Assembly (NCBI GenBank): GCA_965230065.1
Contig: OZ245942.1
Location: forward strand, 1,116,001-1,180,000
DNA from: G965230065 sp965230065
Lineage (GTDB): Bacteria > Bacteroidota > Bacteroidia > Cytophagales > Cyclobacteriaceae
Length of the DNA: 64,000 nucleotides
Reading direction: 5' to 3'
Shown in pieces: positions 18,613 to 26,779 of this stretch (within the stretch, counting starts at the first letter, position 1; each line of letters starts with the position of its first letter). The notes beneath the pieces were generated by a model, which saw nothing but the letters and a program-made list of their open reading frames with translations, made no database searches and had not been told where the DNA came from. The translations under genes were made by a program, and so were the position numbers.

Positions 18613-19488
18613 TTAAAAAGTCAAATGCTGTTTCCGGTATTCATCCGGCGTAGTGCCTGTATATTTTTTAAAAGTCCGGGAAAAATACGATAGGCTGTTG
18701 AAACCTGTTTGTTGGGCAATGGCCTCCTGACTTTCGTAGGTGGTGATGAGCAATAATTGGGATTTTTCAATGCGCTTCCGGTTCACGTACTCAATGGGCC
18801 GGAAACCCGTAAGTTCGCAAAACAGACGGGAAAAATAATCAGGAGCCAGGCATGCCCTGTCTGCCAGTTGCTGCAATGAAACTTTTTGGTGAAAATTATT
18901 ATGAATGTATTGCAGCAAATCGCCAAACCTGCGGAATTTTTCCAGTGAATTTGGGTTAAACTCACCCGCTTGCTTAAAAAAACGCGAGAATAATTGTAGC
19001 AAGATTCCCTGGGTTTCTATCATATCTTTAGCATTTTGATGAACTGTTTCAGGCTGATTTTTGCCTACATATGGCTGCTGCTGATATACTTTAGGGTCAT
19101 GGTGCGGAAGTTCCCGATGTGGGTTGAGTTGGAGCAACCGCTTGAAAAGCCACGCATCTTCAGGAACAGACTGGAGATCATAATTGAAAGCCATTGCATC
19201 ATGAATAGGTAGTTGACTGTCCATTTCTGCAATAAAATGAATATAATATTGTTCAAACGGATGGTCGCATTGATAACTGCAGGAAGTGAAACCGGGGATA
19301 AGATGCAACACTCCTGCTTCTAACTCAAATTTTTGTCCATGATGATACACCCGGCATTTTCCTTCCGTGATAAGATATAAACGAGAAAATGGACTTACTA
19401 CATTTTTGTAATTCCAGTACGTACCTACTTTACAATACTCCATATTCAATAAAGTAAGCCGAAGGGTTTTAATCAAATTGGAGAACAT
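18613..19488 (-). CDS. AraC-family transcriptional regulator
   Basis: 291 residues from the ATG at 19488. The longer frame, to 19605, begins with TTG and adds 39 residues unlike the family, so I reject it; an ATG at 19443 is also possible. The N-terminal ~150 residues look like a cupin-type sugar-sensing domain (FSRLYLITEGKCRVYHHGQKF then LEAGVLHLIPG). The C-terminal ~100 residues are the double helix-turn-helix (QLADRACLAPDYFSRLFCELTG, then QTGFNSLSYFSRTFKKYTG and TPDEYR). It is transcribed divergently from PSD1 pair 3 and sits inside the cluster, so it probably controls that pair or the whole locus. The inducer is unknown. Confidence 0.9.
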   Translation of the reverse strand: MFSNLIKTLRLTLLNMEYCKVGTYWNYKNVVSPFSRLYLITEGKCRVYHHGQKFELEAGVLHLIPGFTSCSYQCDHPFEQYYIHFIAEMDSQLPIHDAMAFNYDLQSVPEDAWLFKRLLQLNPHRELPHHDPKVYQQQPYVGKNQPETVHQNAKDMIETQGILLQLFSRFFKQAGEFNPNSLEKFRRFGDLLQYIHNNFHQKVSLQQLADRACLAPDYFSRLFCELTGFRPIEYVNRKRIEKSQLLLITTYESQEAIAQQTGFNSLSYFSRTFKKYTGTTPDEYRKQHLTF

Positions 19489-19632
19489 ACTGTGAGGTTT
19501 TCGATATATCAAAAGTCGGATTTGTGCAAAGAAAAAACGTAATCTAATAAAGGGTTCACAGATATTTTCACTAATTTTAAAATTACGGAAATAAAATGAG
19601 TGCAATTAAATAACGTAGGGTATTAAGTAAAA

Positions 19633-19672
19633 CGGACATTCTTGTCCGCTTAGAAGAACAGAAATGTTCTTC
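19633..19672. repeat. Two adjacent perfect palindromes, copy B of the dispersed element
   Basis: The first (19633-19648) repeats the 16-base palindrome found at 8329. Five bases on, a second perfect hairpin (19653-19672) has an 8-bp stem, gaagaaca / tgttcttc, with a gaaa loop. They occupy the divergent region between the AraC gene and PSD1 copy 3, so they could be operators, a terminator pair or a REP-like element. Confidence 0.5.
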
Positions 19673-19723
19673 GTTACATTTATTTGCTTGTATTTTATTT
19701 TCACAAATAATAACAACCAGTTT

Positions 19724-22700
19724 GTGAAGCACATATTTTTTATCATATCGCTCATAATTTTTATATCAGGATGCAATACCGAACTTCCCCCTGAAATTGC
19801 TACGCTTGATCCCCAACTGCCCGAAAAAGTAGATTTCAATTACCACATCAAACCCATCCTCTCTGATCGTTGTTTTGCCTGCCACGGCCCTGATGAAAAT
19901 AAAATAGAAGGTGGTCTTCGGCTTGATATGGAAGAAAATGCACTGAAGGTATTGGAAAGTGGACAACGTGCTATCGTTCCGGGCAAACCGGGCAAGAGCG
20001 CAATTTTCCATCGAATTTTGTCAGAAGATGCCGAAGTAGTGATGCCCCCATCCGAATCTAACCTTACTTTGACGGATTATGAAAAGGCTTTGCTCATCCG
20101 CTGGATTGAACAGGGAGCAGAATACAAACCCCACTGGTCATTCATCAAGCCCAAAAAACCGGAAATGCATGAAGTAGCCCAAACAGAGTGGGTGAATAAC
20201 CCCATCGATAATTTTGTGTTGGCAAAGCTCGAAAAACAGGATTTGCAACCCAGCCAAGAAGCTGATAAAGAGACCCTCATTCGCCGGGTAACTTTTGACC
20301 TCACCGGCCTGCCCCCCACCATTCAGGAAATAGATGCTTTTCTGGCAGATGAATCACCCAATGCTTATGAAAAAGTAGTGGACAGGTTGCTGGTTTCCCC
20401 TCAATATGGCGAACGCATGGCAACTGAGTGGCTGGACGTGTCCCGCTATGCCGATACCTACGGATACACCGTAGACCGTTACCGTCCGGCCTGGCCCTGG
20501 CGCGACTGGGTGATTGAGGCTTTCAACAAAAACATGCCTTACGACCAATTCGTAACCTGGCAATTGGCCGGGGACATGCTACCCAACGCCACCAAAGAAC
20601 AGGTTTTGGCTACCGGATTTAACCGCAACCATGCCCAAAACGCCGAAGGAGGCATCGTCAACGAAGAATTCAGGGTAGAATATGTGGCCGACCGTACCAA
20701 CACTTTCGGAAAAGCCTTTCTGGGGCTGACCATGGAATGTGCCCGCTGCCACGACCACAAATATGACCCCGTTTCCCAAAAAGAATATTTCCAGTTATTC
20801 GGTTTCTTCAACAATGTGGATGAATCGGGGCAAATTACCTTCAGCACAAAGGATATGCCCGCTCCTACCATGCTTTTGCCCGACTCAGCTGTGGAAGAAA
20901 AGATAAAATTCCTGGAAGAAAAAATTGCCAGCAAAGAGCAAGACATACAACAAGAGGCAACAAACAATGATGCAGCATTCAAGCAATGGTTGGCAAGTGC
21001 GAGTAACCGTCACTTTTCTAATAAATTACCTTCCGGTCTCATTGCCCATTATCCGCTGGATGCCATCACCAATGAGAAAATTCCGAATGTAGCTGATAGC
21101 AGGAAAAACGGAAAAGTAGTCGATCCGGTATCAGAACGTATTGCAGAAGATGCTCCTGTAATGGTGGAAGGAAAGCAGGGAAAAGGCGTACAAATGAATG
21201 GGGACGATGCCCTTTATTTTCCAGAAGTTGGCAGGTTCTTGCGTGCCGATCCTTTCTCAATAGGTATTTGGGTAGAAGTGCCCGAAAAACTGGAAAACGG
21301 CGTTATTTTTCATGGCAATCGGGGCGGTATCATCTATAATTTCAAAGGATATCAGGTTTCGGTAGAAGGAAATAAGCTGGACGTACGCATTGCACACGCC
21401 TTTCCCTACAATGCCCTCCACCTTGTTTCAGAAAATACAGTGCCCAAAGAAGAGTGGCTGCATCTGATGGTAACGTATGACGGTTCCAGCAAAGCCGCGG
21501 GTACAAAACTTTACATGAATGGTGAACCACTGAAAATGCGCATTGAGCAAGACGAACTTTACAAAGAAATTGCTTTTGTCAATGAAAACATCACCACCCA
21601 CCTGAAAGCAGGCGGCCGATGGCGTTCAAGAGGTTTCAGGGAAGGTTCGCTGGATGAAATTACCGTTTTTGACCGTGAACTTACCGCTCTGGAAGTAGCC
21701 CAGGTAGCCGGGAAAAATACGCTTGCTGATTTACTGAATACCAAGCCTAATGACCTGAATGATGCGCACGAACAGGCTTTATTTGCCTATTACCTGGCAA
21801 ATTATGACCAAGCTTATCAGAAAAATATTGACGAAATAAAGGCAATAAGGGCTGAAAAAAACGCCATGGTAGAACCTGTACAAGAGGTGATGGTCATGGA
21901 TGAAAGGGAAGCCCCTCGTGCTACGTATTTATTGGAAAGGGGTGCTTACAATGCACATGGGGAAGAAGTGCAGCCCGGTACGCCCAGGCATGTCATGAAC
22001 TTTCCGGATACTTTGCCTCAAAACAGACTAGGGCTGTCAAAATGGCTGATGCATCCCGATAATCCGCTGACGGCCCGGGTTGTGGTAAACCGCTACTGGC
22101 AGCAATATTTTGGAAACGGGATTGTAAAAACCCCTGATGATTTCGGTAATCAGGGTGACCTACCCACCCACCCTGAATTGCTGGACTGGCTGGCTGTTGC
22201 GTTTGTTGAATCGGGCTGGGATGTGAAGGCTTTTCAAAAACTCATTGTGATGTCGGCCACGTATCGACAATCTTCCAAAACTTCTCCCGAACTCAGGGAA
22301 AAAGACCCGGAAAACCTTTTGCTTGCCAGAGGCCCGAAGATGCGGTTAACAGCAGAAATGCTGCGCGACAATGCCCTGGCTGTCAGTGGGTTAATGGTGG
22401 AAAAAATCGGTGGCCCCAGCGTAAAGCCTTACCAGCCGGAAGGACTGTGGAAAGTAAATGGGGCAGAATATGTGCAGGATTCGGGAGAAGACTTGTACCG
22501 TAGAAGCATGTACACCTTCTGGAAAAGAACCGTTCCACCGCCCACCATGAACACCTTTGATGCGCCCGACAGAAGCATTTGTGAGGTAAAACGCCAAAAA
22601 ACGAGCACACCCCTGCAATCGCTGGTGCTGATGAACGACCCGCAGTTTGTGGAAGCTGCCCGTATCATTGCCGAAAGAGTGATGGAAGAAACAAAAGAAG

Positions 22701-22954
22701 ACGTAAACACACGCATTACTTATGCATTCCGCTTGTTAACCAGCCGGAAACCAACGCAACAGGAATTAACGTTGTTAAAAGATATGTATCAGGAGCAACA
22801 CCAAAAATTTGCGCAATTTCCTGAAAGAACCAAAGGCTTGTTGGAAGCCGGGGAATATCCGGTAAACCGAAGCCTGGACAAAGCACAATTGGCAGCCCAC
22901 GCCGTCATCGTAAATACGATTATGAATTTTGATGCGAGTGTGATTAAACGGTGA
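19724..22954 (+). CDS. PSD1 / planctomycete cytochrome C-domain lipoprotein, copy 3
   Basis: 1076 residues from a GTG at 19724. The frame extends to an ATG at 19664, but that ATG lies inside a hairpin and adds 20 residues before a perfect short lipoprotein signal (VKHIFFIISLIIFISGC), so I prefer the GTG. Domains match copies 1 and 2: PSCyt1 with CFACHGPDENK (distal Met in VMPPSE, one Pro fewer), DUF1549 with CARCHDHKYDP, a LamG-like middle (about nucleotides 21000-21700) and DUF1553 with NPLTARVVVNRYW. It opens the third pair, divergent from the AraC regulator. The partner DUF1501 gene lies beyond a second IVS-like insertion. Confidence 0.91.
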   Translation: MKHIFFIISLIIFISGCNTELPPEIATLDPQLPEKVDFNYHIKPILSDRCFACHGPDENKIEGGLRLDMEENALKVLESGQRAIVPGKPGKSAIFHRILSEDAEVVMPPSESNLTLTDYEKALLIRWIEQGAEYKPHWSFIKPKKPEMHEVAQTEWVNNPIDNFVLAKLEKQDLQPSQEADKETLIRRVTFDLTGLPPTIQEIDAFLADESPNAYEKVVDRLLVSPQYGERMATEWLDVSRYADTYGYTVDRYRPAWPWRDWVIEAFNKNMPYDQFVTWQLAGDMLPNATKEQVLATGFNRNHAQNAEGGIVNEEFRVEYVADRTNTFGKAFLGLTMECARCHDHKYDPVSQKEYFQLFGFFNNVDESGQITFSTKDMPAPTMLLPDSAVEEKIKFLEEKIASKEQDIQQEATNNDAAFKQWLASASNRHFSNKLPSGLIAHYPLDAITNEKIPNVADSRKNGKVVDPVSERIAEDAPVMVEGKQGKGVQMNGDDALYFPEVGRFLRADPFSIGIWVEVPEKLENGVIFHGNRGGIIYNFKGYQVSVEGNKLDVRIAHAFPYNALHLVSENTVPKEEWLHLMVTYDGSSKAAGTKLYMNGEPLKMRIEQDELYKEIAFVNENITTHLKAGGRWRSRGFREGSLDEITVFDRELTALEVAQVAGKNTLADLLNTKPNDLNDAHEQALFAYYLANYDQAYQKNIDEIKAIRAEKNAMVEPVQEVMVMDEREAPRATYLLERGAYNAHGEEVQPGTPRHVMNFPDTLPQNRLGLSKWLMHPDNPLTARVVVNRYWQQYFGNGIVKTPDDFGNQGDLPTHPELLDWLAVAFVESGWDVKAFQKLIVMSATYRQSSKTSPELREKDPENLLLARGPKMRLTAEMLRDNALAVSGLMVEKIGGPSVKPYQPEGLWKVNGAEYVQDSGEDLYRRSMYTFWKRTVPPPTMNTFDAPDRSICEVKRQKTSTPLQSLVLMNDPQFVEAARIIAERVMEETKEDVNTRITYAFRLLTSRKPTQQELTLLKDMYQEQHQKFAQFPERTKGLLEAGEYPVNRSLDKAQLAAHAVIVNTIMNFDASVIKR

Positions 22955-22969
22955 TATTTTTTTTTATAT

Positions 22970-23404
22970 GTTATTGGTTATACGATATAAGTTGTATATG
23001 AATGGGGAATAGTATTAGAAGTTTTGAGGATTTGGAATATTGGAAAAAAGCGAGGGAAGTACGCTTGTTTGTGATGAAAATATCTAAAATATTTCCCAAG
23101 ATAGAGACTTATTCCCTTACTGACAATATGAAAAGGTCAGCACGATCGGTAACAAATAACATTGCTGAAGGCTTTGTGAGGTACCATTACCAGGAAAATA
23201 TGCAGTTTTGCCGTGTGTCAAGAGGCTCACTGCACGAAACATTAGATCACTTAATGATCGCTTTAGAAGAAGGTTATATCAATATTGAAAAATATGAAGA
23301 AGGGAAAAAGTTAATCCTTGACGCAATAGCCATCTTGAATGGATACATCAACTACCTCGAACGCGCCAAAGAAAGAAAATACAGATAAACAAATAACTAA
23401 TAAC
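22970..23404 (+). mobile_element. IVS-like insertion with short inverted repeats, copy in pair 3
   Basis: Left end gttattggttat (22970-22981) and right end ataactaataac (23393-23404) are inverted repeats with one mismatch. They flank an intact four-helix-bundle gene and occupy the same PSD1-DUF1501 junction as the copy at 16671. The downstream tail (ctaataacgttcatcatgaa) is also shared with that copy. Confidence 0.5.
23002..23388 (+). CDS. Four-helix-bundle (S23/IVS-type) protein, intact copy
   Basis: 128 residues, close to the family's usual ~120. The profile is all-helical and rich in Arg/Lys, with the family's conserved SLTDNMKRSARSVTNNIAEGF, SRGSLHETLDHL and a final LDAIAILNGYINYLER. Homologues occur inside 23S rRNA intervening sequences and as Avd of diversity-generating retroelements; a nucleic-acid-binding role is likely but not proven. 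No rRNA gene, reverse transcriptase or template/variable repeat is visible here, so it stands alone. It is co-directional between PSD1 copy 3 and DUF1501 copy 3 and could be translated from the same message. Confidence 0.88.
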   Translation: MGNSIRSFEDLEYWKKAREVRLFVMKISKIFPKIETYSLTDNMKRSARSVTNNIAEGFVRYHYQENMQFCRVSRGSLHETLDHLMIALEEGYINIEKYEEGKKLILDAIAILNGYINYLERAKERKYR

Positions 23405-23425
23405 GTTTAACTAATAACGTTCATC

Positions 23426-24871
23426 ATGAACGAATTTGAACATATATCCCAACACATGAACCGCCGCCACTTCCTGAGCAAAACCTCGCTCGGACTGGGC
23501 GCAGCAGCACTAGGCACCTTGCTGGGCAGTAGTGCCAAAGCAGGAGTAGCTGACCCTCGCCTGGGTACTCTGGAAAAACCACATTTTGTGCCCAAAGCGA
23601 AGCGTATCATTTACCTTTTCCAAAGTGGTGGTCCTTCCCAATTGGAAACCTTTGATTTCAAGCCCAGGCTGGAACAAATGCATGGAGAAGAACTGCCCGA
23701 TTCGGTTCGGCAAGGCCAACGCCTCACAGGCATGAGTGCCGACCAGTCGAGTTTACCGTTGGCAGGCTCGCATTTTAAATTTTCCCAGTATGGACAAACC
23801 GGAAGCTGGGTAAGTGAACTCATGCCTCATACGGCCAAAATTGTGGATGAACTGTGCTTTATCAAATCCATGCATACCGATGCCATCAATCACGATCCGG
23901 CTATTACGTTTTTCCAGACAGGCTCCCAGCAGCCCGGCCGCCCGAGCATTGGCTCCTGGTTGAGTTATGGTTTGGGTTCTGACAATCAGAATTTACCTTC
24001 CTTCATCGTATTGGTATCCAAAAACGCCGGGGGGCAGCCCTTGTATGCCCGCTTGTGGGGCAATGGCTTCCTGCCTTCTATGCACCAGGGCGTGCAATTC
24101 CGTTCGGGTAAAGACCCGGTGCTCTTCCTGAAAAATCCGGAAGGCTTTGACCTCCACGACCGCCGGCAAATGCTGGACTATCTCGGTAAACTGCACAAAT
24201 TACAGTTTGATGCCCTGGGCGATCCGGAAATCACTTCCCGCATTGCACAGTACGAAATGGCTTACCGTATGCAAACTTCCGTGCCCGATGTGATGGACCT
24301 TTCTGATGAGCCTGACTGGGTATTTGACATGTACGGCCCCGATGCCCGTGACCCGGGTACGTATGCCGCTAATTGCCTGATGGCAAGAAGACTGGCGGAA
24401 CGGGATGTAAAATTCATCCAACTGTACCACCAGGGCTGGGACCAGCATGGCAACCTGCCCGGCGGTATCCAACGACAATGCAAAGCTACCGATCAGGCTT
24501 CGGCTGCCCTGGTGATGGATTTGAAACAAAGGGGTTTGCTGGAAGATACACTGGTGGTTTGGGGCGGTGAATTTGGACGCACCAATTATTCCCAGGGCAA
24601 ACTCACCAAAGACAATTACGGCCGCGACCACCATCCCCGCTGCTTCACCATGTGGATGGCGGGTGGAGGTACCAAGCCTGGCTTTTCTTTTGGAGAAACC
24701 GACGAGTTTGGCTACAACATCGTAAAAGACCCGGTGCATGTGCACGATTTTCAGGCTACGTTGTTATATTTATTAGGCATTGATCATGAACGCCTTACTT
24801 TTAAACACCAGGGCCGGCGATACAGGCTTACCGATGTGCATGGGCATGTGGTGAAGGATTTAATTGCTTAA
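23426..24871 (+). CDS. DUF1501 protein with Tat signal, copy 3
   Basis: 481 residues. Tat signal NRRHFLSKTSLGLGAAALGT at ~12-31. The DUF1501 domain has the same motif set (FQSGGPSQLETFD, NHDPAITFFQTGSQ, YHQGWDQHGNLPGG, VVWGGEFGRTNYSQG, GRDHHPRCFTMWMAGGG). It shares features with copy 4 that copies 1 and 2 lack (LSDEPD, MYGPDAR, GTYAANCL), so copies 3 and 4 are the closer relatives. It closes the third pair; the next gene, the ECF sigma factor, has its own promoter candidate 180 bases on. Confidence 0.92.
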   Translation: MNEFEHISQHMNRRHFLSKTSLGLGAAALGTLLGSSAKAGVADPRLGTLEKPHFVPKAKRIIYLFQSGGPSQLETFDFKPRLEQMHGEELPDSVRQGQRLTGMSADQSSLPLAGSHFKFSQYGQTGSWVSELMPHTAKIVDELCFIKSMHTDAINHDPAITFFQTGSQQPGRPSIGSWLSYGLGSDNQNLPSFIVLVSKNAGGQPLYARLWGNGFLPSMHQGVQFRSGKDPVLFLKNPEGFDLHDRRQMLDYLGKLHKLQFDALGDPEITSRIAQYEMAYRMQTSVPDVMDLSDEPDWVFDMYGPDARDPGTYAANCLMARRLAERDVKFIQLYHQGWDQHGNLPGGIQRQCKATDQASAALVMDLKQRGLLEDTLVVWGGEFGRTNYSQGKLTKDNYGRDHHPRCFTMWMAGGGTKPGFSFGETDEFGYNIVKDPVHVHDFQATLLYLLGIDHERLTFKHQGRRYRLTDVHGHVVKDLIA

Positions 24872-24991
24872 ATGGCATTTTCAAACATGACAACTGCCAA
24901 TGAGCGTGGTTTTTACACAGTTAACAAAATTTGTAAACTTAGGTAAATTTTTAGGTGTAAAAATAAGATATTTTAGAAATACCAATCATTT

Positions 24992-25022
24992 TTTGAAAAA
25001 AGTAAAAAGTTAACTATGTTAG
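24992..25022 (+). promoter_or_regulatory. Bacteroidota-type promoter candidate for the ECF sigma gene
   Basis: TTTG at 24992-24995, a 19-base spacer and TATGTTAG at 25015-25022 (five of six fixed positions of TAnnTTTG). An 8-bp inverted repeat, caatcatt at 24983-24990 and aatgattg at 25023-25030, brackets the two boxes almost exactly, which would suit an operator. A start near 25029 would give a leader of about 20 bases. Confidence 0.42.
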
Positions 25023-25049
25023 AATGATTGATTAAGGTTTATCAGACAT

Positions 25050-25679
25050 ATGGACCAGGAAAAGACTACTATGGACAAGCAGCTAGATGAAATCCATCTA
25101 TGGCAAACCTTCCTCCTTGGTAGTGAAAAATCTTTTAAGGAACTGCACCAAAAATACTATAATGATCTGTATGCCTATGCATTGAAAATGAGCAACGATA
25201 AATACATTGCTAAAAATGCCATTCAAGAATTATTTGTCTATTTGTGGAAAAACAAAGCCAACCTTAGTAAAGTAAATCACATCCGGTATTATTTATTCTT
25301 TTCACTTCGACGCCATGTAATCAGACTGTTAAAGAAAGAACAAAAACATCTTCATATTTCTATGGAAAGTGTAGAGGCAGCTTTTTCATTTTCTCCCGAA
25401 GATGTTTTGATTCGTGAAGAAACCTCTCTGCTTAACGAAAAAATGGTAGTTGATGCGTTGAATAAATTACCACCCCGCCAAAAAGAAATTGTATACTTAC
25501 GATACTTTCAGGATCTGCAAATTGATGAAATTGCAAAGATGCTCTCTGTTAATTATCAGTCTGTACTCAATGTCCTGAGCAGGGCTATGAAAAACCTCAG
25601 AAAGTATATCCTCTCACAGAAAACCACGGAAAAACTCCTTTTTATTCTTGCTCCTCTAGTGCTACTTTTCATATTCTAA
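25050..25679 (+). CDS. ECF sigma-70 factor (FecI-like)
   Basis: 209 residues; a second ATG at 25071 is also possible. Region 2 covers ~25-95 (KSFKELHQKYYNDLYAYALKM, then AIQELFVYLWKNK) and region 4 covers ~130-185 (LPPRQKEIVYLRYFQDLQIDEIA, then SVNYQSVLNVLSRAMKNLRK). The last 15 residues are a strongly hydrophobic tail, KLLFILAPLVLLFIF, long enough to contact or enter the membrane. Sigma factors of this group are held by a FecR anti-sigma factor until a TonB receptor signals substrate. The FecR gene and an STN-bearing SusC follow directly, so the target is most likely the SusCD operon. Region 1.1 and region 3 are absent as expected. Confidence 0.94.
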   Translation: MDQEKTTMDKQLDEIHLWQTFLLGSEKSFKELHQKYYNDLYAYALKMSNDKYIAKNAIQELFVYLWKNKANLSKVNHIRYYLFFSLRRHVIRLLKKEQKHLHISMESVEAAFSFSPEDVLIREETSLLNEKMVVDALNKLPPRQKEIVYLRYFQDLQIDEIAKMLSVNYQSVLNVLSRAMKNLRKYILSQKTTEKLLFILAPLVLLFIF

Positions 25680-25771
25680 CCAAAAAAATTAAAAAAACTC
25701 CCTCAACCTGAGTATCGAAATGAAATAAGTGTGTCTTACGGATATACAAATTTTATAAATCCGCTAAGACT

Positions 25772-26704
25772 ATGGAGGACTACCCTCAACGCCACAACAG
25801 GAAAAAATTATTTCTTGACCTTTTTCGAAAAGAGGGCTCCCCTTCGGAAGGGTTCGAAACGCAGAAAAAAGAGTTGTCCCCGGAAGAGATAAAGAAAGAA
25901 ACCGATCTTCTATGGGCCCGCCTACAGCAAGAAGGTGAAACAAGCCATGGTGTTCTTCATTCCCTTAAACGTCACAGGTACATCTATATGGCAGCAGCCA
26001 GCGTAGTACTTCTCATCCTGACTTATGTGGCCTTTCTGCAAATGAATACCAACTCTTTTGTTTCGACCCAAACATCTTATGGTGAAACTGAATTCATTAC
26101 CTTACCTGATAGCTCTACTGTAATACTCAATGCTAACTCCAAATTGACTTATCCTGACGAATGGAATCATCAGGAAGTCAGAGAGGTATGGATAGAGGGG
26201 GAGGCTTTCTTTCATGTACAGGAAAAACCTGACCGGGGAGGCATCAAATTTATTGTGCATACCCAGGGAGTGGATGTAGAAGTGTTGGGCACCCGGTTCA
26301 ACGTGCGCAATCGCCGGGATGCTACTGAGGTAGTACTCAATTCAGGAAAAGTGAAACTGAATGTTGAGGGAAAGCAGGAAATCTACATGGCTCCGGGTGA
26401 TCAGATAACATATTCGGTAAAAACCCATAACTACGATCGTAAACAGGTAAACCCTGAAACTTATACTTCCTGGCGCAACCACGTACTGACGTTTGAAGAA
26501 AGCACGCTGCGTGAGATCGCCGCTGTGCTGGAAGATACCTACGGTTTCAAGTTTACTTTCAAAGATCCTTCAATAGCAGCAAAGCGATTTACCACTACCC
26601 TTCCTGCAGATCAAATCAAAACGCTCTTTCCTATGCTGGAAGAATCATTTAACCTGAAAATCATGCAGAATGACAAACAAATAACTGTAGAGTATGCTCC
26701 CTAA
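25772..26704 (+). CDS. FecR-type anti-sigma factor
   Basis: 310 residues. A cytoplasmic N-terminal part of ~70 residues would hold the sigma factor; one membrane helix lies at ~72-91 (IYMAAASVVLLILTYVAFL). The periplasmic FecR domain follows (TSYGETEFITLPDSSTVILNANS, WIEGEAFFHV, VLGTRFNVRNR) and then a C-terminal DUF4974-type secretin/STN-like domain (LTFEESTLREIAAVLEDTYGFKF). It lies 92 bases after the sigma gene and 75 bases before SusC, the classical order. It should relay the state of the SusC STN domain across the inner membrane. Confidence 0.93.
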   Translation: MEDYPQRHNRKKLFLDLFRKEGSPSEGFETQKKELSPEEIKKETDLLWARLQQEGETSHGVLHSLKRHRYIYMAAASVVLLILTYVAFLQMNTNSFVSTQTSYGETEFITLPDSSTVILNANSKLTYPDEWNHQEVREVWIEGEAFFHVQEKPDRGGIKFIVHTQGVDVEVLGTRFNVRNRRDATEVVLNSGKVKLNVEGKQEIYMAPGDQITYSVKTHNYDRKQVNPETYTSWRNHVLTFEESTLREIAAVLEDTYGFKFTFKDPSIAAKRFTTTLPADQIKTLFPMLEESFNLKIMQNDKQITVEYAP

Positions 26705-26779
26705 CCATCATTGGCCACAGGGATCAATTCTAGCAGATGAGAAAATAACCGCTATTTAAAATCTAAACCACCTTAGCTT

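Noticed and set aside
16671..23404. Diversity-generating retroelement suggested by the Avd-like four-helix-bundle genes
   Set aside because: No reverse transcriptase, no template repeat and no variable repeat was found in the window.
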